From contig SVMQ01000038.1 in the NCBI GenBank assembly GCA_015067375.1, positions 1 through 12,779 on the forward strand: a stretch of DNA of 12,779 nt, given 5' to 3'. Below are positions 7,019 through 12,779 of the stretch, piece by piece (position 1 is the first letter of the stretch; each line of letters starts with the position of its first letter). The DNA is from Oscillospiraceae bacterium. GTDB lineage: Bacteria > Bacillota > Clostridia > Oscillospirales > Ruminococcaceae. The notes under the pieces were generated by a model. The model was not told the DNA's origin. It saw nothing but the letters and a program-made list of their open reading frames with translations, and made no database searches. A program made the translations under genes and the position numbers.

Positions 7019-7318
7019 ATGGCAAAGATCACAGAAAAGTATGAGGCAATCATCGTTTTCTCTCTCAAGAAGGACGAGGAGCAGATCAAGGCTCTGACAG
7101 CTAAGTTTGCTGACCTTATCAAGGAAAACGGTACACTCGGCGAGATCGACGAGTGGGGCAAGAGAAAGCTCGCATACGAGATCAACTATGAGTCCGAAGG
7201 TTACTACGTTCTGTACAACTTCGAGTCCAAGCCTGATTTCCCCGCTGAGCTTGAGCGTGTTATCAACATCACTGACGGCGTTCTGCGTTCTATCGTAGTT
7301 CTCGCTCAGGGCAAGTAA
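7019..7318 (+). CDS. rpsF: 30S ribosomal protein S6
   Basis: This is a 99-residue primary RNA-binding-partner protein of the small subunit platform, where it sits with S18 on 16S rRNA. The sequence MAKITEKYEAIIVFSLKKDE and the later segment GKRKLAYEINYESEGYYVLYNF are typical of S6, and the length is normal. AAGGAGG followed by GTGCTTTATAA fixes the ATG at 7019; an in-frame ATG at 6974 lies inside the leader hairpin and is not used here. It is the first gene of the classical S6-SSB-S18 operon, 42 bases before ssb. Confidence 0.97.
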   Translation: MAKITEKYEAIIVFSLKKDEEQIKALTAKFADLIKENGTLGEIDEWGKRKLAYEINYESEGYYVLYNFESKPDFPAELERVINITDGVLRSIVVLAQGK

Positions 7319-7360
7319 TTGCAGGACATCGCTGAAAAATGCTGACACGGAGGTGCTTTC

Positions 7361-7825
7361 ATGTTTAACAAGTGCATTATGATGGGTCGAATCGTAAATG
7401 ATATCGAATTCAAAACAACACCGACAGGCGTTAATGTCGCACAGTTCCGCATTGCGGTAGACAGACGCTTCCAGCAGAAGGGTGAGGAAAGAAAATCTGA
7501 CTTCTTCAATATCGTCGTATGGCGTCAGCAGGCAGATTTCGTGAACCGCTACTTCTCCAAAGGTCGTATGATCATGATCGAAGGCGAGCTGAACACCAGA
7601 CAGTACACCGACAAGAACGGCAACCCCAGTACATGGTACGAGATAGTTGCCGACCGCGTTAGCTTCACAGGCGAAAAGGCTCAGGGAGGCTCCTACGGAG
7701 ATTCCTATGGCGCACCTGCACCGTCTGTTCCACCGCAGTATGCCGCTGCACCCGCTTCCGCACCTGCGGCAGCTCCCGCAAGCGATTTCTCCGCGGCAGA
7801 ATCGGACGACGACTACCCATTCTAA
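7361..7825 (+). CDS. ssb: Single-stranded DNA-binding protein
   Basis: The product has 154 residues. An N-terminal OB fold (about residues 1-105) begins MFNKCIMMGRIVNDIEFKTT and contains the family-typical segments VAQFRIAVDRRF and KSDFFNIVVWRQQADFV. A flexible linker rich in Gly, Ala, Pro and Ser follows (about 108-143). The acidic tip ESDDDYPF is the conserved tail that recruits replication and repair proteins. It coats single-stranded DNA as a tetramer during replication, recombination and repair. The start is supported by CGGAGGTG upstream of the ATG. It lies between rpsF and rpsR, 42 and 48 bases from them, the order usual in Firmicutes. Confidence 0.97.
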   Translation: MFNKCIMMGRIVNDIEFKTTPTGVNVAQFRIAVDRRFQQKGEERKSDFFNIVVWRQQADFVNRYFSKGRMIMIEGELNTRQYTDKNGNPSTWYEIVADRVSFTGEKAQGGSYGDSYGAPAPSVPPQYAAAPASAPAAAPASDFSAAESDDDYPF

Positions 7826-7873
7826 TCGAAACACAACCGTTTTACCTAAACTAATAAAGGAGGTTACAGTACC

Positions 7874-8122
7874 ATGGCTGAAAAGTTTGAGAGATCCGCT
7901 CATCCCGTAAAGCGCGCAAGAAAAAAGGTTTGCCAGTTCTGCGCTGAAAAGTCCGAGTTCATCGACTACAAGGATGTAGCAAAGCTCAGAAAGTGCATGA
8001 CAGAGCGTGCTAAGATTCTTCCCAGAAGAGTAACAGGCTGCTGCGCATACCACCAGAGAGAGCTTACAACAGCTATCAAGAGAGCAAGACAGGTTGCTCT
8101 TATCCCTTACACAGCTGAGTAA
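7874..8122 (+). CDS. rpsR: 30S ribosomal protein S18
   Basis: The product has 82 residues and the S18 core: [20 protein letters not shown] and RRVTG followed by [20 protein letters not shown]. It binds S6 and 16S rRNA in the small subunit platform. Cys20 and Cys23 (VCQFC) with Cys56 or Cys57 and His60 (TGCCAYHQ) suggest the zinc-binding form of S18 rather than the zinc-free paralogue; this is inferred from residues alone. AAGGAGG precedes the ATG. It is the last gene of the operon, and a strong terminator follows about 20 bases after the stop. Confidence 0.97.
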   Translation: MAEKFERSAHPVKRARKKVCQFCAEKSEFIDYKDVAKLRKCMTERAKILPRRVTGCCAYHQRELTTAIKRARQVALIPYTAE

Positions 8123-8143
8123 TGAGCTAAATACAGACATCCA

Positions 8144-8174
8144 CCCTCGCCGCAAGGCGGGGGTATTGTTTTTG
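8144..8174 (+). terminator. Rho-independent terminator after rpsR
   Basis: CCCTCGCC (8144-8151) pairs with GGCGGGGG (8156-8163) over 8 bp with one G-U pair. It closes on a GCAA tetraloop and is followed by the T-rich run TATTGTTTTT. This is a clear intrinsic terminator for the rpsF-ssb-rpsR transcript. Confidence 0.92.
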
Positions 8175-8183
8175 CATTGATAC

Positions 8184-8212
8184 TTGATATTGAAGGGATT
8201 TTAATATATAAT
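8184..8212 (+). promoter_or_regulatory. Predicted promoter upstream of dnaE, overlapping the first repeat
   Basis: TTGATA (8184-8189) is 17 bases from a perfect TATAAT (8207-8212). The last two bases of the -10 box are the first two bases of the first tandem repeat. Transcription would start near 8219 and carry both repeats in a leader of about 270 bases before dnaE. No better promoter was found closer to dnaE. Confidence 0.65.
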
Positions 8213-8329
8213 AAAAACAGCTCATATCAATAACCTGCGGTTATTGCGCTGTTTTTATTGAACGGCGCCCTTGCCGCTGTCGCGTCATCGCTGCTTTGCA
8301 GCTTTCAAACACTTCGTGTTTGGGGCTTG
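8211..8329 (+). repeat. Intergenic palindromic repeat, copy 1
   Basis: This is a 119-bp unit with three inverted repeats. H1 (8211-8258) has an outer perfect 11-bp stem ATAAAAACAGC/GCTGTTTTTAT and an inner perfect 8-bp stem CAATAACC/GGTTATTG on a TGC loop. H2 (8290-8302) is GCTGC-TTT-GCAGC. H3 (8306-8322) is CAAACAC-TTC-GTGTTTG. No reading frame of note occurs in it. It resembles a REP- or MITE-like intergenic element. H1 is flanked by A and T runs and could also act as a bidirectional terminator. Confidence 0.9.
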
Positions 8330-8335
8330 GTTTAG

Positions 8336-8455
8336 ATAAAAACAGCTCATATCAATAACCTGCGGTTATTGCGCTGTTTTTATTGAACAGCTGCCCTTGC
8401 CGCTATCGCGTCATCGCTGCTTTGCAGCTTTCAAACACTTCGCGTTTGGGGCTTG
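8336..8455 (+). repeat. Intergenic palindromic repeat, copy 2
   Basis: This 120-bp unit repeats copy 1 in direct orientation after a 6-base spacer, with three substitutions and one inserted base. The first 52 bases are identical, including all of H1 (8336-8383). H2 (8416-8428) is unchanged. H3 (8432-8448) has T to C at 8443, which leaves a G-U pair on the minus-strand RNA but an A-C mismatch on the plus-strand RNA. A stub of a third copy (ATAAAAAC, 8459-8466) follows, just before the dnaE ribosome binding site. With copy 1 it fills most of the gene-free stretch between rpsR and dnaE. Confidence 0.9.
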
Positions 8456-8492
8456 ACGATAAAAACTATTCTATGAGGAACGGAGCTTCATT

Positions 8493-11400
8493 ATGTCCGA
8501 GTTTGTTCATCTTCATGTCCACACAGAGTACAGCCTGCTTGACGGCGCCTGCCGCCTGAGCAGGCTGGTTCAGCGTGCAAAGGATCTGGGACAGACCGCT
8601 CTCGCAATAACCGACCACGGTGTACTGTACGGCGCCATAGAATTCTACGACGCCTGCAAGGCCGCCGGAATAAAGCCTATAATAGGCTGCGAGGTTTACG
8701 TCGCACAAGGCAGCCGCCTTGAACGTTCACGCTCCGACCGCGACCCGTATCACCTCACGCTGCTGTGCAAGAATGAGGATGGTTACAAAAACCTCTGCCG
8801 CCTTGTTTCGGACTCCTCACTGAACGGAATGAGCGGCGTACCGCGCTGCGACCTTGAAACGCTCAAACGCTTCAGCGGAGGTCTGATAGCGCTTTCGGGC
8901 TGCTCCAACGGTGAGATACCGCGCCTGCTGATGCAGGGTCGCTTTGCCGATGCCATGGAAGCCGCAAAGCGCTTCCGCGACATCTTTTCCGACGGATTCT
9001 ATATCGAGATACAAAACCACGACACCGAGCAGGAGCTGCGCCTTGTTTCACAGCTCCGCCAGCTATCACAAAGCACAGGCATACCGCTTTGCCCCTCCAA
9101 CGATGTGCATTATATCGAGCGCTCTGACAGCAGGACGCAGAAGATACTCTCCTGCATTGGTCTTAACAAGCGTCTGTCTGACAGCAATCCGCTGCAGCTG
9201 CCCACCGATGAATACTATTTGAAATCCTATAACGAGATGCGTATGCTGTTCACAGAGGGCGAACTCTCTAACACAGTCAGGATAGCCGAACAGTGCAACA
9301 TTGAATTTGAATACGGCGTGACCAAGCTGCCGCGCTTCACCGCCGAGGGAGTGACGGACAATCCCGCCTACTTCCGCAAGCTGGTATTCAACGGTGCAAA
9401 AAAACGCTACAGCACGCTTACCGAAAGCATCACCGCACGTCTGGATCACGAGCTTGATATCATTGAAAAAATGGGCTTTGTGGATTATTTCCTCATAGTG
9501 TGGGATTTTATCCGTTATGCCAAAAAGCAGGGCATCCCCGTCGGCCCCGGAAGAGGCTCGGGCGCAGGCAGCCTGTGCGCCTACTGCATGGGTATCACTG
9601 ACATCGACCCACTGCGCTACAACCTGCTTTTTGAGAGATTTTTAAATCCCGAGCGTGTAAGTATGCCCGATTTTGATATCGACTTCTGCAACGAGCGCCG
9701 GCAGGAGGTCATCGAGTATGTCCGCCGTCGCTACGGTGCAGACCATGTAGCTCAGATAATCGCTTTCGACACCATGAAAGCCAGGGGCGCACTGCGCGAT
9801 GCAGCGCGGGTATTGGGCATATCCTACTCCGTAGCTGACAGCGCTGCAAAGCTTATCCCACACTTCAAGTCCACACTTGAAGAGGAAGCCAAAACAGGCG
9901 AGCTTGCAAAGCTTTGCGAAACCAACTCCGAGATACGCGCTCTTGTGAATGCTGCAAAGGAGATAGAGGGTATGCCGCGCCACGCGACCACTCACGCAGC
10001 AGGCATAGTCATCACCCGCGACGCGGCATCCGAGTATGTACCTCTCAAGACAGAGGACGGCGAAACTGTTACCCAGTATACCATGACAGCGTTGGAAAAG
10101 CTCGGACTGCTGAAGATGGACTTTCTCGGCTTGCGCAACCTCACCGTCATAAAGCGCGCCGAGGATATGATACGCGCCGAGCAACCCGATTTCAGCATCA
10201 AAGCTATAGATGAGCATGACCCCGAAGTCTACAGGATGCTCTCAGACGGACACACTACGGGAGTATTCCAGTTTGAGAGCGAGGGCATGACAAGCGTGCT
10301 GCGCAGGCTGCAGCCTGAGTCCATCGAAGACCTCACCGCCGCGCTGTCCCTTTATCGCCCGGGGCCGATGGCTTCTATCCCTACCTATATCGAAAACAAA
10401 CACAAAAATCCATCTGAAATAACATACCATCATCCCCTGCTTAAAGATATACTTTCCGTAACCTACGGTTGTATAGTATATCAGGAGCAGGTAATGCAGA
10501 TATGCCGCGTTATCGGCGGCTATTCCTACGGAAGAGCCGACCTCGTGCGGCGCGCTATGGCAAAGAAAAAGCACGATGTCATGAAAAAGGAGCGCAGCGC
10601 TTTTATTTACGGCACTGACTCCAACTGTGGTGCGATAGCCAACGGCGTGCCTGAAGATATTGCAGACCGCATCTTTGACGAAATGAGTACATTCGCTTCG
10701 TATGCATTCAACAAATCACACGCCGCCGCTTACGCTACCGTAGCGTATCAGACGGCATACCTGAGAAAGCACCACTACAAGCATTATATGACCGCACTCA
10801 TATCAAGCGTGCTGGACTGGACTGATAAGATGGTCGAATATATCAACGACCTGTCGGATAACGGCGTAAAGCTCCTGCCGCCCGATATAAACCACAGCCA
10901 GGCTGCCTTTTCAGTAGAGGGAGAAAGCGTGCGATATGGTCTGCTCGCTGTAAAAAACCTGGGCGAGAGGTTTATTTATGGTATAATAAATGAAAGAAAT
11001 AACGGAGAGTATATCTCGCTTGAAGATTTCTGCGTCAGAACAGCAGGCTTTGACAACAACCGCCGTTATCTCGACGCTCTCATACAAAGCGGCTCAATGG
11101 ACAGCTTCCCTCAGAACAGGCGCCAGATGCTGCAGGTGAGCGAAAAGCTGTTGGATATGGCGGCATACGAGTACGATCGCTCCGCCAGCGGTCAGCTGGA
11201 TCTGTTTGGTGAAACAGGCGGCTCCGCTGAGTTCACTTACCCTGATATAGAGGAATTCAGCCGCGGTCAGCTGCTTGCAATGGAAAAGGAAATGATAGGT
11301 CTGTATATCTCAGGCTATCCCACAGACGAGTATGTCCCCCGCGCACCCGATGACTGTATGTATATCACAGACGCGCTGCAACAGCCCGAAAACCGAACAC

Positions 11401-11876
11401 TATCGATATTAGGCGTGCTTACCGAGAAAAAAAGTCACAACACCAAAAACGGAAAGATAATGGCTTTCACCACCTTCGAGGACTGCACTGCAGCTACAGA
11501 GTGCATAATATTCCCTGAGTTGTACGAAAAGACTGTGCGACTTCTGCAGGTCGGAGAGGTGTATCATATCCGAGGACGTATATCCAAAAAGGACGGTGCG
11601 CCTAAGCTTCTTGCTGAAGTAATAACCAGAGCAAGCGCGCTGCCCGATAAAAAGCAGCTCACACTTTATATAAACCTGCGCTCAGACGACACACAGCGCA
11701 TCTCCGCGGTCAACGACCTGCTGCACCGCTACGCAGGAATGTCAAAGGTGCGTCTGTGCTTTATGGACACGCGTTCAGTCATCAGAATAAATGGGCTGCG
11801 CGGTGTCAGAATATGCACAGAATTAACTGCAAAACTCACGCAAATTTGTGGAAAAAGCAACATAATTGTAAAGTGA
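8493..11876 (+). CDS. dnaE: DNA polymerase III alpha subunit, DnaE type
   Basis: This is the family C replicative polymerase, which extends primers at the replication fork in the cytoplasm. In Firmicutes that also carry PolC, DnaE-type enzymes typically extend RNA primers on the lagging strand. It has 1127 residues, normal for the family. An N-terminal PHP domain has HLHVHTEYSLLDG (His6, His8, His10), then AITDHGVLYG and GCEVYV. The polymerase core has GPGRGSGAGSLCAYCMGITD and the catalytic PDFDIDF (Asp393, Asp395). The third catalytic Asp is about residue 543 in KMDFLGLRNL. Helix-hairpin-helix and beta-clamp-binding regions are expected beyond the core. A C-terminal OB-fold region (about 965-1055, including LSILGVLTEKKSHNTKNGK) follows. 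The ATG is supported by GGAG seven bases upstream. No clear intrinsic terminator follows the stop, and pfkA starts 123 bases later behind its own promoter. Confidence 0.97.
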   Translation: MSEFVHLHVHTEYSLLDGACRLSRLVQRAKDLGQTALAITDHGVLYGAIEFYDACKAAGIKPIIGCEVYVAQGSRLERSRSDRDPYHLTLLCKNEDGYKNLCRLVSDSSLNGMSGVPRCDLETLKRFSGGLIALSGCSNGEIPRLLMQGRFADAMEAAKRFRDIFSDGFYIEIQNHDTEQELRLVSQLRQLSQSTGIPLCPSNDVHYIERSDSRTQKILSCIGLNKRLSDSNPLQLPTDEYYLKSYNEMRMLFTEGELSNTVRIAEQCNIEFEYGVTKLPRFTAEGVTDNPAYFRKLVFNGAKKRYSTLTESITARLDHELDIIEKMGFVDYFLIVWDFIRYAKKQGIPVGPGRGSGAGSLCAYCMGITDIDPLRYNLLFERFLNPERVSMPDFDIDFCNERRQEVIEYVRRRYGADHVAQIIAFDTMKARGALRDAARVLGISYSVADSAAKLIPHFKSTLEEEAKTGELAKLCETNSEIRALVNAAKEIEGMPRHATTHAAGIVITRDAASEYVPLKTEDGETVTQYTMTALEKLGLLKMDFLGLRNLTVIKRAEDMIRAEQPDFSIKAIDEHDPEVYRMLSDGHTTGVFQFESEGMTSVLRRLQPESIEDLTAALSLYRPGPMASIPTYIENKHKNPSEITYHHPLLKDILSVTYGCIVYQEQVMQICRVIGGYSYGRADLVRRAMAKKKHDVMKKERSAFIYGTDSNCGAIANGVPEDIADRIFDEMSTFASYAFNKSHAAAYATVAYQTAYLRKHHYKHYMTALISSVLDWTDKMVEYINDLSDNGVKLLPPDINHSQAAFSVEGESVRYGLLAVKNLGERFIYGIINERNNGEYISLEDFCVRTAGFDNNRRYLDALIQSGSMDSFPQNRRQMLQVSEKLLDMAAYEYDRSASGQLDLFGETGGSAEFTYPDIEEFSRGQLLAMEKEMIGLYISGYPTDEYVPRAPDDCMYITDALQQPENRTLSILGVLTEKKSHNTKNGKIMAFTTFEDCTAATECIIFPELYEKTVRLLQVGEVYHIRGRISKKDGAPKLLAEVITRASALPDKKQLTLYINLRSDDTQRISAVNDLLHRYAGMSKVRLCFMDTRSVIRINGLRGVRICTELTAKLTQICGKSNIIVK

Positions 11877-11899
11877 TTTAACTAAAACCGAAAAATGAC

Positions 11900-11929
11900 T
11901 TGACTATAAGGGGCGTTTTGTAGTAAAAT
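11900..11929 (+). promoter_or_regulatory. Promoter of pfkA
   Basis: TTGACT (11900-11905) is 18 bases from TAAAAT (11924-11929). Transcription would start near 11936, giving a leader of about 65 bases. The leader holds a small imperfect hairpin, ACCGAGTA-TCA-TACTTCGGT (11944-11963), with one bulged base. It suggests that pfkA can be expressed apart from dnaE. Confidence 0.75.
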
Positions 11930-11999
11930 ATAATTTGAATAAAACCGAGTATCATACTTCGGTAACATAAATCATCTTACAGAAACGGAGAATAATGAA

Positions 12000-12779
12000 A
12001 TGCAGAAGACAATTGGTGTTTTAACAAGCGGCGGCGACGCTCCCGGCATGAACGCTGCAGTACGCGCGGTTACAAGAACAGCTCTCGAAAAGGGCTTCAA
12101 GGTTATCGGTATCCACCGTGGCTACAACGGTCTGCTCAACGGTGATATGGCAGAAATGAACGCAAGAAGCGTATCCGACATCATCCAGAGAGGCGGTACT
12201 GAGATATTCACTGCACGCTGCAAGGAGTTCAAGGAATGGGAGTACGTTGTAAAGGCTAAGGATAACGCTCTTGCCGCTAACATGGCAGGTATCGTTGTTA
12301 TCGGCGGCGATGGCTCTTTCAGAGGCGCTGCTGACCTGTCCAAGGCAGGCATCCCCTGCGTAGGTATCCCCGGCACTATCGACAACGACATCCAGTGCAC
12401 AGAGTACACCATCGGCTATGATACAGCAATGAATACCGTTATGGAGCTTGTTGACAAGCTGCGTGATACCTCCCACTCCCACGAGCGCTGTGCCGTTGTT
12501 GAGGTAATGGGCAGAAATGCAGGTCACATCGCGCTCAACACAGGTATTGCCTGCGGTGCGACAGCTATCCTCGTTCCCGAGGTAGAATACGACATCAACG
12601 ATGTTATCACTAAGATAAAGGAAGCTCAGGCTACAGGCAAGGAGCAGTTCATCGTCGTTGTTGCAGAGGGCGTTGGCGGCACAGAGGAGATCGCAAAGAA
12701 GATCGAAGCAGCTACAGGCATTGAGTCCCGTGCAACCATCCTCGGTCATGTACAGCGTGGCGGTTCTCCCACAGTACGC
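12000..12779 (+). CDS. pfkA: 6-phosphofructokinase, ATP-dependent (partial)
   Basis: The product phosphorylates fructose 6-phosphate to fructose 1,6-bisphosphate, the committed step of glycolysis, as a cytoplasmic tetramer. The first 260 residues are present of about 320 expected; the right edge cuts the gene. The visible motifs are MQKTIGVLTSGGDAPGMNAA (nucleotide-binding start), GGDGSF, PGTIDNDI with the catalytic Asp, VVEVMGRNAGHIAL (substrate binding) and ATILGHVQRGGSP. Gly rather than Asp after the second Asp-containing position of GGDGS points to ATP rather than pyrophosphate as donor; this is a family rule, not a test. The ATG at 12000 is chosen because it opens the frame with the family N-terminus, 9 bases after GGAG. 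An out-of-frame ATG at 11995 is closer to the same site. The dnaE-pfkA order is common in Clostridia. Confidence 0.96.
   Translation, partial: MQKTIGVLTSGGDAPGMNAAVRAVTRTALEKGFKVIGIHRGYNGLLNGDMAEMNARSVSDIIQRGGTEIFTARCKEFKEWEYVVKAKDNALAANMAGIVVIGGDGSFRGAADLSKAGIPCVGIPGTIDNDIQCTEYTIGYDTAMNTVMELVDKLRDTSHSHERCAVVEVMGRNAGHIALNTGIACGATAILVPEVEYDINDVITKIKEAQATGKEQFIVVVAEGVGGTEEIAKKIEAATGIESRATILGHVQRGGSPTVR

Noticed and set aside
6941..8155. Minus-strand open frame of 404 codons
   Set aside because: It is antisense to the rpsF, ssb and rpsR genes, each of which is unmistakable on the plus strand.
8211..8466. CRISPR-like array
   Set aside because: There are only two long copies with a 6-base spacer, internal hairpins and no cas genes. 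This is a tandem duplication, not a CRISPR.
12021..12749. Minus-strand open frame of 242 codons
   Set aside because: It is a shadow of pfkA, with Cys-rich low-quality composition and no start signal.

Overview
The window looks like a chromosome segment of a clostridial Firmicute of the Ruminococcus / Oscillospiraceae type. The basis is strong GGAGG ribosome binding sites, near-consensus sigma-A promoters, a dnaE-pfkA neighbourhood, an rpsF-ssb-rpsR operon, and type IV pilus assembly genes with no secretin nearby. The genus is an inference from gene content and style, not from a marker match. Most of the window is core genome. The less ordinary parts are the pilus operon and an intergenic tandem repeat.

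Region 1 (about 1-5553, minus strand) is a type IV pilus assembly operon. A promoter at 5525-5553 (TTGAAA, 17 bp, TATAAT) drives a short hairpin-rich leader. It is followed by pilC (membrane platform), a fused pilM-pilN gene, a pilO-like gene with an acidic insertion, and a prepilin-like gene that runs off the left edge. That last gene has a PilX-type N-terminus and a long beta-helix-like repeat domain. The gaps are 34 bp, a 1-bp overlap and 38 bp, so the genes are probably co-transcribed. Together they would form the inner platform and alignment complex of a pilus, plus a surface-exposed or tip-like subunit. No extension ATPase, prepilin peptidase or major pilin lies in the window.

Region 2 (5672-6796, minus strand) is one gene for an ADP-ribosylglycohydrolase (DraG/ARH fold) with its own promoter. 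It is divergent from region 3.

Region 3 (6905-8174, plus strand) is the rpsF-ssb-rpsR operon (ribosomal protein S6, single-stranded DNA-binding protein, ribosomal protein S18). It has a perfect TTGACA-17-TATAAT promoter, a leader with two hairpins, and a strong intrinsic terminator after rpsR.

Region 4 (8175-8492) has no gene. It carries a promoter whose -10 box overlaps the first of two near-identical 119/120-bp tandem repeats. Each repeat folds into three hairpins and would form most of the dnaE leader.

Region 5 (8493-12779, plus strand) holds dnaE (replicative DNA polymerase III alpha subunit, DnaE type) and then, behind its own promoter, the first 260 codons of pfkA (6-phosphofructokinase), cut by the right edge. 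No tRNA, rRNA, CRISPR array, transposase or phage gene was seen.
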